Positions 1 through 7,420 of a stretch of 14,399 nucleotides of DNA are shown in pieces (within the stretch, counting starts at the first letter, position 1; every line of letters starts with the position of its first letter). Both the position numbers and the translations under genes were made by a program. Below the pieces are notes generated by a model that saw nothing but the letters and a program-made list of their open reading frames with translations, was not told where the DNA came from and did no database searches. Source of the stretch: Treponema sp. (GTDB lineage: Bacteria > Spirochaetota > Spirochaetia > Treponematales > Breznakiellaceae). The stretch is taken from NCBI GenBank assembly GCA_031258265.1, contig JAIRNB010000164.1, positions 1 through 14,399 of the forward strand. The letters run 5' to 3'.

Positions 1-140
1 TCGACATGGCTTTAAGCTGGCACAGCCTGGGACTGGAGGACCGGGCGGCGGGGGCCCTGGAAAAGGCCCGGATTGTGGCGGGGGGAAATATTTCCCTGGC
101 CCGGCTGGCGGAAGGGACGGCGGAACTCTTTGATAAATAG
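1..140 (+). CDS. C-terminal end of an unidentified protein (5' end outside window)
   Basis: An open frame enters from the left edge and stops at TAG 138-140, giving about 45 residues. The visible part is alanine-, leucine- and glycine-rich and looks helical (for example ALEKARIVAGG and LARLAEGTAELFDK), which would suit the last helices of a TPR-like or other all-helical protein. No catalytic motif is visible and I do not recognise the family. The GC-rich third codon positions match the confident genes in the window, which supports real coding. A 13-bp perfect hairpin begins three bases after the stop and may end this transcript. Confidence 0.6.
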   Translation, partial: DMALSWHSLGLEDRAAGALEKARIVAGGNISLARLAEGTAELFDK

Positions 141-142
141 AG

Positions 143-174
143 TCTGTCCATAATGTAGACGCATTATGGACAGA
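143..174. repeat. Perfect 13-bp inverted repeat after the first stop codon
   Basis: TCTGTCCATAATG (143-155) and its exact reverse complement CATTATGGACAGA (162-174) are separated by six bases. The hairpin starts three bases after the stop of the partial gene, so it could be an intrinsic terminator, although only a short T-poor stretch follows. Being perfectly symmetric it could also be a bidirectional terminator or a dispersed palindromic element. The right arm recurs as 12 identical bases at 8256-8267. Confidence 0.6.
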
Positions 175-197
175 GTTCCTTAAAAAATGCACTTTGC

Positions 198-235
198 GTA
201 CCGTTTTGGTACAGGCGGATTTAGGCAAATCCGCC
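198..235. repeat. Two adjacent perfect hairpins
   Basis: GTACC-GTTTT-GGTAC (198-212) is followed at once by GGCGGATTT-AGGC-AAATCCGCC (214-235), a 9-bp stem with a 4-base loop. They lie between the first gene's tail and the promoter at 321-349. They match no riboswitch that I recognise. They could be operator sites, a transcribed structured element or a mobile palindromic repeat. No reading frame of useful length with a ribosome-binding site covers them. Confidence 0.5.
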
Positions 236-266
236 AGGAGTAAATGTAAGTTCTGTCCAGGACGAA

Positions 267-278
267 ACGAAATTTCGT
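267..278. repeat. 12-bp perfect palindrome ACGAAATTTCGT
   Basis: A self-complementary 12-mer with no loop lies about 43 bp upstream of the predicted -35 box. A spacer-free palindrome of this size is a typical shape for a dimeric regulator's operator, but no regulator is identified here. It is the fourth palindrome in 140 bases. Confidence 0.35.
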
Positions 279-320
279 ACAGCACCGGCTTTGTGGACGG
301 ATGCTAAACAGAATTAGGTT

Positions 321-349
321 TTGGGACAGGCTCAATAGTTTGGTATAAC
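321..349 (+). promoter_or_regulatory. Sigma-70-type promoter for the signalling operon
   Basis: TTGGGA (321-326, four of six matches to TTGACA) and TATAAC (344-349, five of six matches to TATAAT) are separated by exactly 17 bp. Transcription would start near 356, giving a leader of about 30 nt that contains the AGGAGG ribosome-binding site. This is the best-matching promoter in the window and would drive the three overlapping genes that follow. Confidence 0.55.
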
Positions 350-370
350 ATTCGCCGCGTATATTTGAAA

Positions 371-376
371 AGGAGG
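371..376 (+). promoter_or_regulatory. Ribosome-binding site that fixes the start at GTG 386
   Basis: AGGAGG lies nine bases before the GTG at 386. The longer in-frame alternative, a TTG at 365, would place this Shine-Dalgarno sequence inside the coding region and has none of its own. An ATG at 384 is out of frame and followed directly by a stop. Confidence 0.7.
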
Positions 377-385
377 GCAGGGGAT

Positions 386-2788
386 GTGAAAGGCTCCATC
401 TGGTCGAAGATACTTCTTTTCGCAATAGTTCCTTTTCTTGTCGTCTACATTTTTCTGGCGGTATTTATTCTACGGTTTATTTATAATGACAAGTTAAAAG
501 ATCTGGAGAGGGATGTTAGAAACCTTGCCCGGTTTAACAAGGAGAGTTTTCATGGATTTATCGATAATTCCAGGCTTTCCGTGATGATCGCCGCAACGGA
601 ATTGGGTCTTATTGATACTTCCCTTCCCGGCGCCCGGACCCAGGGGGAAAGGTTACTCGTCTCCAGCTTCAGCAATAGGGCGGTTTACAATTCCTGGCTG
701 GTGTTTGAACCCAATGCCTTTGACGGCAGGGATGATGAACACCGGGGAGAGTATCCGGGGGAACGTTCCGGCAGGTATATGCGCTCGTATGTCCGGCAGG
801 ATTCCAGCTATGTTGAGGCGCCCGATATGGATGAAAATCTTCTGGATAATATGGATGAGTCTTATTGGTATCTTGTGCCCAAATTAACCGGGAAACCTTT
901 TATTGATATTAATATCAGCTATGAACTTTATTGGGATTACGCCATCGGTGAAGGCCCGGTTAACAGTATCAGTCTGGCCGCTCCGGTGACGCGGAATGGA
1001 GAAGTTATCGGCTGCGTGGGAGAGGATATTATCTTAACCGATATTATTCTGGGCCCGGAGCTGATTCCCGGCGCGATTTCCGCCTTGATTAGTCCCAATG
1101 GCGCCCTGCGGTATTACCGGGATCATGATGTTTTGGGGAAGACACTGGAAGAGCTGGGCTTTAGCGGCGCTAAAGAATTCATGGAAGCCTCCGCCCAGGG
1201 GAAAGAATTTTTCTTGTCCGGCGAATACAACCCCCTGGTACAAGCTCCGGTTATTTCTTTTTATACCCCGGTGGTTCTGGAGGACTTTGGCGAGACTCTG
1301 TATGTGTATGCCGCCATACCGGAAAGCATTATCAGGGAGGCGGTGAATCCGCTTCTGATGTCCATTGCCTATTCCCTTATATTTGTTTTGGCGATCTTTG
1401 CCGTATCCCTGCTTTACCTTGTCAAGGGCATTTCCAAACCTATTCATGATCTTGTCCTGGCCTGTGAGGCGATAAGCCAGGGGAATTTCGATACCGTGAT
1501 AGTTCAATCCCGGTCCCGGGGGGAAATTGGCATTATGACCCAGTCCCTGTACCGCATGGTGGAGCAGTTTAAGATATACATTGCCATGCAGGAACAATCC
1601 CGGGAATTGCTGAACATTTATACCAGGCTTTACAACGCCCTTTACCAGTACGATCGCTTAGAGGATGTCTTTGACGAGATCATCCCGCTTATCAGTGATT
1701 ATTTTAAGGTACACAGGGCTTCGCTGGTGTTTGTTTCCGGGGAAGACGCCCGGCTTTTATCATCTTACGACAGGGGTACGGGCCCGCGGAAAGAAGGGAT
1801 GGAGAATTTCGCCTTTCATCACCAGGTCGTAGCCCTTCTGGCGAAAAGGAAATATATTTCCTTGAATTTCAGCGCCATGCAGGAGCAAAAGATCGATTTT
1901 GCCGGGGAAGACACCCGGTCCCTTTGCATTCTCCCTTTTCTGGTCTTAGGTAAACTGCGGGCTTATGTCATTATGGAAGGGGACAGTAGAACAGGCCCCC
2001 TGGTGCATGGCGATGAGGCCCTGCTTTTTATTTCGCAAACGGTTTCCTATGTGCTTGCCCAGCGGGAAGCTGTGGGGAAACAGGAAGCCGTTCCGGAGTC
2101 CGGCGCTGCATCAACGGAGGCCGGAAAGGAGATGGAAATGACAATCGCCGAAGGAAAAGCCGGCCCAGGGGAGGAGTCCCCGGTTCTGAAGGCGGCCCGG
2201 ATCATTGAAGGCCTGGATGTGGACAAAGGGCTGTTCCATTCCGGGAGCAGCGCGGGACAGTACGAGGATCTGCTGCGGATTTCCGCCAAGTCCTTTGAAG
2301 GGAAAATAGAAAAGATGCGCTCTCTGTACCTGGCGGATCTTCCGGCCTTTGGTATTGAGATTCACGGGATAAAAGGCGCCCTGTATTCCATTGGGGCCGC
2401 CGTCCTGGGAGATGAGGCTAAAGCCCTGGAGTTTGCCGCCAAGGCGGGGGAGGCTTCCCGCTGCGCCCAGGATTACCCGGTTTTTGAGAAGAAACTTGCC
2501 GCATTTGCCGGACGGCTTGCGGCCATTTCCCGGCAGCGGGAAAGGCCGGTCCGGGGCCCTGGGGATATTTCGGCCCTGATTGCCGCCCTTAAGGAAGCCC
2601 TGGAAGCTTCCCGGCTTTTTGATTCCGATAAGGTTGCCGGGCTTGTTAATTCTCTTTTGGAGTATTCCTGGGACGAATCCCGGCCGGAGATCACGGGGAG
2701 CCTGGAAAAAATCGCCGATGCCCTGGAATGTATGGATTATGACGCGGTGGAACAGTCCATCGGCCTTTTGCTGGAATCCCTGGCATGA
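386..2788 (+). CDS. Cache-HAMP-GAF-like membrane receptor with C-terminal HPt domain
   Basis: This is an 800-residue inner-membrane sensory protein. TM1 is at about 9-29. A periplasmic dCache-type sensor follows (about 45-305, with the typical tract ending in a YWY...LTGKP...SLAAPV-type pattern and NGEVIGCVGEDI). TM2 is at about 322-345, HAMP at about 346-398 (GISKPIHDL start) and a GAF-like domain at about 408-565. A charged Gly/Glu-rich linker leads to an HPt domain (about 603-710) with the diagnostic HGIKGALYSIGA motif, so His660 is the expected phosphorylated residue. No HisKA, HATPase, GGDEF or MCP signalling domain is present. The protein should therefore accept and pass on phosphate, not make it. 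The last 70 or so residues are helical and unassigned. The gene ends in an ATGA overlap with the next one, implying translational coupling. The hybrid kinase two genes on is the obvious partner. Domain calls rest on motif recognition; the HPt call is strong and the GAF call is moderate. Confidence 0.85.
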   Translation: MKGSIWSKILLFAIVPFLVVYIFLAVFILRFIYNDKLKDLERDVRNLARFNKESFHGFIDNSRLSVMIAATELGLIDTSLPGARTQGERLLVSSFSNRAVYNSWLVFEPNAFDGRDDEHRGEYPGERSGRYMRSYVRQDSSYVEAPDMDENLLDNMDESYWYLVPKLTGKPFIDINISYELYWDYAIGEGPVNSISLAAPVTRNGEVIGCVGEDIILTDIILGPELIPGAISALISPNGALRYYRDHDVLGKTLEELGFSGAKEFMEASAQGKEFFLSGEYNPLVQAPVISFYTPVVLEDFGETLYVYAAIPESIIREAVNPLLMSIAYSLIFVLAIFAVSLLYLVKGISKPIHDLVLACEAISQGNFDTVIVQSRSRGEIGIMTQSLYRMVEQFKIYIAMQEQSRELLNIYTRLYNALYQYDRLEDVFDEIIPLISDYFKVHRASLVFVSGEDARLLSSYDRGTGPRKEGMENFAFHHQVVALLAKRKYISLNFSAMQEQKIDFAGEDTRSLCILPFLVLGKLRAYVIMEGDSRTGPLVHGDEALLFISQTVSYVLAQREAVGKQEAVPESGAASTEAGKEMEMTIAEGKAGPGEESPVLKAARIIEGLDVDKGLFHSGSSAGQYEDLLRISAKSFEGKIEKMRSLYLADLPAFGIEIHGIKGALYSIGAAVLGDEAKALEFAAKAGEASRCAQDYPVFEKKLAAFAGRLAAISRQRERPVRGPGDISALIAALKEALEASRLFDSDKVAGLVNSLLEYSWDESRPEITGSLEKIADALECMDYDAVEQSIGLLLESLA

Positions 2789-3756
2789 AGCATCTCTTTA
2801 TCGTCAACCCCAAGGCTTTTTTTCTGAAAGGGCGGGTTGATGATGTATGCAGTGATATATGTCTGTTTTTTGTCAATTATCCGCAGCTCGAATATGAAAT
2901 TCATGTGACCCGGTGGAAGCGGGACGCGGTGGGTTTTACCCGCCGCTATGTTTCCACCGCGGACAGAATTGTACGGGTTTACGCAGTAGGGGGCATGGGC
3001 ACCCTCATGGAGATTATCAACGGCGTAGTGGGTCTGCCCAATGTACAGGTGGCCGCCTGGCCCTTCGGCGTAGATAATGCCTTTTTACGGTACTTTGGGA
3101 AAGACAGGATGGAACATTTTCGTTCCCTTAGAAATCTGATTTTTTCCGGGGTGTCTTCATTCGATCTTATACGCTGTGGAAACAATTTTGGGATCTGCGC
3201 CGGTTTTATGGGCTTAGAAGCTATCTCCGCCCGGAACGGGGATCGCATTTTGGGAAACGCGGATTTTATGCCGGGCTGGCTTGCTCACAGCGGCGTTATT
3301 TATCTGGCCCTGTGTGTTTATTATGGCATCAGTAAAAAAATATCCCAGTCGTACCAGGTGATAATCGACGGTACTCCCCTGTATGGAAATTATTCCAGTA
3401 TTCTGGTGGCTAATCAGCCATATCTGGGCAGCGGCCTGCAGCCGGCGGTAGAAGCCCGTCCCGATGACGGTTTTCTTGACGTTTATCTGATCCGTCCTGT
3501 AACGAATTATAAACTTGCCGTATTGGCCCTGGATTATGCTCAGGGACGTTATTATAAATGGCCCCAATATATATCCCACTACCGGGGTAAAACCATAACC
3601 GTATCTTCGGATCAGATCATGGATATTTGCCTGGATGGGGAACATTTCTATGATGTTACTGTGGAATACCAGGCCGTACCCCATGGCCTGGATTTTGTCT
3701 GTCCCGCCGGCCGGGAAAATACGAGGGACGATCAAAGAAATTATGCCCAATTTTAG
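2785..3756 (+). CDS. Diacylglycerol/lipid-kinase-family protein with degenerate nucleotide motif
   Basis: At 323 residues this matches the usual length of DgkB/YegS-type lipid kinases, which phosphorylate diacylglycerol or related lipids at the membrane with ATP. The fold signature runs throughout: NP at 8-9, the GG-x-GT loop at 69-73, WPFGVDNAF (92-100) where the family has a PxGTxNDF-like motif, PDDGFLDV (226-233) and LDGEH (283-287). The central Asp of GGDGT is Met71 (codon ATG at 2995-2997, read directly), and the Asp of the ND pair is Ala99. The DGE aspartate near the C terminus, which carries the catalytic base in DgkB, remains as Asp284. I infer loss or strong change of ATP use, leaving perhaps a lipid-binding pseudoenzyme. 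It overlaps the receptor gene by ATGA and the hybrid kinase by 14 bp, so it belongs to the signalling operon. It is not predicted to span the membrane. Confidence 0.82.
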   Translation: MKHLFIVNPKAFFLKGRVDDVCSDICLFFVNYPQLEYEIHVTRWKRDAVGFTRRYVSTADRIVRVYAVGGMGTLMEIINGVVGLPNVQVAAWPFGVDNAFLRYFGKDRMEHFRSLRNLIFSGVSSFDLIRCGNNFGICAGFMGLEAISARNGDRILGNADFMPGWLAHSGVIYLALCVYYGISKKISQSYQVIIDGTPLYGNYSSILVANQPYLGSGLQPAVEARPDDGFLDVYLIRPVTNYKLAVLALDYAQGRYYKWPQYISHYRGKTITVSSDQIMDICLDGEHFYDVTVEYQAVPHGLDFVCPAGRENTRDDQRNYAQF

Positions 3757-6136
3757 TATCTCCTGGTATGGACCGGATGCCCGGACTCAGCGCTGGTTTG
3801 TCGGAGCCGGGACTGTTTTACATGCTATTATTTCCCTGATCTACTGTTTTGTCTTTACCCTTCCCGGCGCCGAGCGGACAGGCCGCATCATTGCGGCATC
3901 GGCGGAGATAGTGAGTCTGCTTTGGACCGGCCTTAACCGGAAAATTGACCCGGCGGTCAAGACATGGCTTGTACCCCTGTGCCCGGTGATCATAGAGATG
4001 ATGTTTGCCCTGGTAATGGGCGAGGACAGGATACTCATTACCCATGCCGCCGTCATGGGGGTTGCGAGTTTTTGTTTTTTGAATCCCCCGGGACTGTTGA
4101 TATATTTTTGTATTGTCAATGCCATATTGATAATCCCCCTTTTTTTTCTAAGAATTAATATACTGGGGTCCGGCTTCCCTTGGCATCATGCCATCTATGA
4201 ATTTATTATATTTGATATAATCGGGTTCCTGCTTTATGCCATTTCCCGGTTTATCCGGCGGGTAATTAATGATATTTCGAAAACCACGCATACATTTGAG
4301 ACTGTTTTGGAAACAACCCCCTCCTATATGGTAATTATCAACGAGAACGCGGAAGTTGAGTATATAAGCGATGCCCTTGCAAAATGGCTTGGTATCTCCC
4401 GCAGGCAGTATGCCCAAGGCCGGCCTTTCCTGGATTTATTCCCCGCCGGGGAATTCAGGATGAATTTTCAGGAAATTTTGGAAGAAGAAGGGTATATTAC
4501 TAAAAATTTCGAGGCTGTTCTGGAAGGCAAGGAATATTATTTTATGCTGCGTTCCTCCCGGCTGGAGGCGGGAAATTATTCCCGCTATATCGAATGGATT
4601 GATATTACCGAACTCATGGAAGCAAAAAACGAAGCGGAGTCCCTGGCCCGGGCGAAGAGCGATTTTTTGGCCAACATGAGCCACGAAATAAGAACCCCCA
4701 TGAATGCCATAATTGGCATGACGGATCTTATGCTTGTTAACCCCCTGGACCCGGAACAGATGGTTAGGGCGGATACCATTAAGGGATCGGCCTTTTCCCT
4801 GCTTACTATTATTAATGATATTTTAGACTTTACCAAAATAGACGCGAGAAAAATGGAGATTATTCCCCAGCCGTTTAATTTTGCGTCTTTTATCAATGAT
4901 ACGGTAAACATGATTGGCCTTAAGGCTTTTGACGCGGGACTTGCTTTTACTACCACAATATCAAAAGATATACCGCCGGTAATAAATACCGATGAAGTCC
5001 GGCTTAAACAGTGCCTGCTGAATCTTTTAAGCAACGCCGTTAAATTTACCCCCAAGGGTCATGTCCACCTGAGCATTTGGCCGAAATTCCTAAAATCCGG
5101 GAATTATGAACTTCATTTTTCCGTACAGGACACGGGGATAGGCATTAAGGAAAAAGACAAGGACCTCCTCTTTGATGAATTCCAGCGCCTGGATACCCAT
5201 AAAAACAGGAGCATTGAGGGAACGGGCCTGGGGCTTGCCATAACCTGCCGGCTGGTGGAAATGATGGGCGGAGTCATAAATGTGGAAAGCGCCTATGGCA
5301 AGGGTTCTGTTTTCTCTTTTTACATTACCTGTGCCGGTCCGGCCCATGGAAAACTGGTAGAGTTGGCTTCCCCCGCAAGCATGCGGATACTTTGTTATGA
5401 ACCTGTTTCTTATAATGCCGAAGCTTTTCATATTATGCTGGAAAGTCTTGGGGTCCGGGGTGAAGTGTATACCGATATTGACAGGGTCCGGGAATCAATG
5501 AAGGCCGGAGGTTTTACCCATGTCTTTCTTGACATTTCCGGCAAAGAAGGGCTTGTGGAATTTTTGGACAGTGGGAATATTGAATTTGTACTTATCAAGG
5601 AACTCCCCGAGAAATATGACAACCGTATACATAATTCCATAAACCGGCCTATTCTGATAACGGCCCTGGCCAATGTACTGAACGGGAAGAAAAATTATCA
5701 GATCCGCCGCATGGAAAACCGTGTGGAAAAAGCCGGACCCTTTGAAGTTATAAATGCCATGACCCTTGTGGTGGATGATAATCCGGTGAATATCGCTGTG
5801 GCTAAGGGTCTGTTAAAGCAATACGGCATTGATACCGATGTTGCCGCCAGCGGGGAAGAGGCTGTGGAGAAAATAAAAAAGACAGATTACGATATTGTTT
5901 TTATGGATCACATGATGCCCGGTATGGACGGGCTGGATACTACCAGGGCTGTCAGATCCCTGGGCGGCCGTTTTTCCGGGCTTGTTATTGTCGCCCTTAC
6001 GGCCAACGCCATTTCCGATGCCCGGGAACAGTTTTTGCGGGCGGGAATGAACGATTTTCTTGCCAAACCAATTATTCTTAGTGAACTACAGGCAATCCTG
6101 CGGAAGTACCTGCCTCCCCATAAAATAGTTAAATAG
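3743..6136 (+). CDS. Six-TM PAS hybrid histidine kinase with two receiver domains
   Basis: About 797 residues from ATG 3743. A longer frame exists upstream to 3635 but lies inside the lipid-kinase gene and lacks a ribosome-binding site. Roughly six membrane helices fill residues 18-180, followed by PAS (about 184-290), HisKA with SHEIRTPMN (phospho-acceptor His314), and HATPase_c with N box NLLSNAVKFTP, G1 DTGIGI (Asp463 on) and G2 GTGLGLA (493 on). A degenerate receiver (about 547-648) comes next. A complete receiver (673-791) has the DD pair, MDHMMPGMDG with phospho-acceptor Asp722, and the ALTAN and KP motifs. No HPt domain follows, which is unusual because such kinases normally pass phosphate through an HPt; the receptor at the head of this operon carries one. 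The start overlaps the previous gene by 14 bp and a strong hairpin lies just after the stop. The stimulus is unknown. The membrane module is unlike the Cache of the partner. Confidence 0.9.
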   Translation: MPNFSISWYGPDARTQRWFVGAGTVLHAIISLIYCFVFTLPGAERTGRIIAASAEIVSLLWTGLNRKIDPAVKTWLVPLCPVIIEMMFALVMGEDRILITHAAVMGVASFCFLNPPGLLIYFCIVNAILIIPLFFLRINILGSGFPWHHAIYEFIIFDIIGFLLYAISRFIRRVINDISKTTHTFETVLETTPSYMVIINENAEVEYISDALAKWLGISRRQYAQGRPFLDLFPAGEFRMNFQEILEEEGYITKNFEAVLEGKEYYFMLRSSRLEAGNYSRYIEWIDITELMEAKNEAESLARAKSDFLANMSHEIRTPMNAIIGMTDLMLVNPLDPEQMVRADTIKGSAFSLLTIINDILDFTKIDARKMEIIPQPFNFASFINDTVNMIGLKAFDAGLAFTTTISKDIPPVINTDEVRLKQCLLNLLSNAVKFTPKGHVHLSIWPKFLKSGNYELHFSVQDTGIGIKEKDKDLLFDEFQRLDTHKNRSIEGTGLGLAITCRLVEMMGGVINVESAYGKGSVFSFYITCAGPAHGKLVELASPASMRILCYEPVSYNAEAFHIMLESLGVRGEVYTDIDRVRESMKAGGFTHVFLDISGKEGLVEFLDSGNIEFVLIKELPEKYDNRIHNSINRPILITALANVLNGKKNYQIRRMENRVEKAGPFEVINAMTLVVDDNPVNIAVAKGLLKQYGIDTDVAASGEEAVEKIKKTDYDIVFMDHMMPGMDGLDTTRAVRSLGGRFSGLVIVALTANAISDAREQFLRAGMNDFLAKPIILSELQAILRKYLPPHKIVK

Positions 6137-6139
6137 GGC

Positions 6140-6165
6140 TGTTCAAAAACTGAAGTTTTTGAACA
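6140..6165. terminator. Terminator hairpin closing the signalling operon
   Basis: TGTTCAAAAAC and GTTTTTGAACA form a perfect 11-bp stem with a TGAA loop, starting three bases after the kinase stop codon. The stem is AT-rich and no long T tract follows, so it may be a processing or bidirectional signal and not a classical intrinsic terminator. Read from the other strand it would back up the terminator of the convergent peptidase gene. Confidence 0.6.
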
Positions 6166-6181
6166 ACAACCGCGTAAAAAT

Positions 6182-6201
6182 GAAGTCCCCCGCCGGACTT
6201 C
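6182..6201 (-). terminator. Rho-independent terminator of the M23 peptidase gene
   Basis: On the minus strand GAAGTCC and GGACTTC pair across a six-base loop and are followed by ATTTTTA, a stem-plus-T-tract layout. It begins about 33 bp past the peptidase stop codon. Confidence 0.6.
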
Positions 6202-6233
6202 CGCCGGGCGCGGATCCCCCGGTCCGCGGCAGC

Positions 6234-7253
6234 CTACTTCATCAATGTCCGGGGGTTAACCGTTACGCCGTTTTTGTAGACCGTAAAGTGCAGGTGGGGA
6301 TTGGTGCTTAAGCCCGTGCTGCCCACATCCCCGATCCGCTGGCCGGTACTTACATACTGTCCGGATTTTGCCCGGATCAGGCTCATGTGGCCGTAGAGGG
6401 TTCGGTATCCCGAATGGTGGCTTACCACCACATAGTTGCCGTAAATATCGCTCCAGCCCGCTACAATCACCCGGCCTGACATGGCGGCCTTGATGGGGGT
6501 CCCGCTGACCGCGCCAATGTCGATTCCCGAATGGAACTGCCGGAGTCCGGTAAAAGGGCTGTTCCGGTATCCGTAGGGGGAAGTGATATAACCGGATATG
6601 GGCCAAATAAAAAGGTCCCCGTTGATTTCCTGCAGGTTTATCCAGTCAAGCCGGGCCCCGCTGATAAACAATTCGGTTCCTTCGCGGATTGTATCGGAAA
6701 AAAGCTCGTTCACTGTTTTGATGGTTTCCCCGTCGGTTTTGTATGTTTCCGCCAGGCCGCTTAAGGTATCCCCTTTTTTTACTTTATGGATGATTCCGTC
6801 CTGGTTGGGGATTCTAAGGGTTTGTCCAATCTGTAAGAGCCGGGTATTTTTGATGTTGTTATAGGAAATGAGGGTATCCTGGTTAAGGCCGAATTTTCGG
6901 GCCAGGTCTCCTATCATGTCCCCCCGTTCTACCCGGTAGGAACTTGAAAGGAGCATCCGGGGCTTGGAAAAAATTTCCGGTTCCGGAATACCTTCCAGGA
7001 CCGGATCGCCGTCCGGGGCCGGTTCTCTTTCCTCGGTGAGGCTCAGGTCCTGGGGAGGCGTCCCGCCTCCAACCCCGTTTTCCGCCTTCGGTTCTACCAC
7101 GGACGGCAGGGTACTGAAAGGCAAGAAGTACAACATGAACACCAGCAGGATCAGCCGCACAAAAAGGCGGCAATACCAGGGTATTAAACTGCTGTGGAAC
7201 GTCCCGGTAAGGCCGGACGCTGTTGTCAAGGGTTTTAAAGCTCCAAACGCCAC
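6234..7253 (-). CDS. Membrane-anchored LysM-LysM-M23 peptidoglycan endopeptidase
   Basis: 339 residues from GTG 7253, chosen because AGGAGG lies nine bases upstream. A basic N terminus leads into one hydrophobic helix (about 30-47, RLILLVFMLYFL), a signal anchor or uncleaved signal peptide, followed by a Pro/Glu/Gly-rich spacer. Two LysM repeats bind peptidoglycan (about 106-149, YRVERGDMIGDL; about 156-198, HKVKKGDTLSGL). The C-terminal M23 (LytM/lysostaphin-type) domain keeps the zinc site: His241 and Asp245 in FHSGID and His322 in PHLHF, with His289 in YGHM. All catalytic positions are intact, so it is probably an active endopeptidase cutting stem-peptide cross-links in the periplasm during wall growth or division. 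It is transcribed alone, between the BFN gene's terminator and its own. A TATGAT -10-like hexamer lies at 7330-7325, but without a convincing -35. Confidence 0.9.
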   Translation of the reverse strand: MAFGALKPLTTASGLTGTFHSSLIPWYCRLFVRLILLVFMLYFLPFSTLPSVVEPKAENGVGGGTPPQDLSLTEEREPAPDGDPVLEGIPEPEIFSKPRMLLSSSYRVERGDMIGDLARKFGLNQDTLISYNNIKNTRLLQIGQTLRIPNQDGIIHKVKKGDTLSGLAETYKTDGETIKTVNELFSDTIREGTELFISGARLDWINLQEINGDLFIWPISGYITSPYGYRNSPFTGLRQFHSGIDIGAVSGTPIKAAMSGRVIVAGWSDIYGNYVVVSHHSGYRTLYGHMSLIRAKSGQYVSTGQRIGDVGSTGLSTNPHLHFTVYKNGVTVNPRTLMK

Positions 7254-7361
7254 AGAATAGCCCCTCCTGGTTTAATACCCCGCCGCCGGCGCGGCTTGCT
7301 CTTGTTCCACGGAAACTTAATCCTATCATAAAAGTATCGGCATTACAGCCCGCTAATTAAA

Positions 7362-7379
7362 GTCTCCGGCGCGGGAGAC
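7362..7379 (-). terminator. Probable terminator of the BFN-domain gene
   Basis: On the minus strand GTCTCC and GGAGAC pair across six G/C bases and are followed by TTTAATTA. It lies about 40 bp past the stop codon of the BFN-domain gene. The T tract is short, so efficiency is uncertain. The rest of 7254-7420 shows the peptidase gene's ribosome-binding site and no gene. Confidence 0.5.
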
Positions 7380-7420
7380 GATGATTCTTAGGAACCTTAA
7401 CGCGGACACGCAATACCCCG

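Noticed and set aside
198..330. Possible riboswitch upstream of the signalling operon
   Set aside because: The hairpins do not match the conserved cores of the cyclic-di-GMP, cobalamin, TPP or SAM classes as I know them, and most lie upstream of the predicted transcription start near 356.
365..385. TTG start for the Cache-HPt receptor
   Set aside because: It would put the AGGAGG ribosome-binding site inside the gene and has none upstream; GTG 386 is correctly spaced.
180..425. 81-codon minus-strand frame over the palindrome cluster
   Set aside because: It crosses several perfect inverted repeats and the start of the receptor gene, with no domain and no convincing start signal.
3635..3742. 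Upstream ATG for the hybrid kinase
   Set aside because: The extra 36 residues lie inside the lipid-kinase gene, show no membrane or domain pattern and lack a ribosome-binding site.
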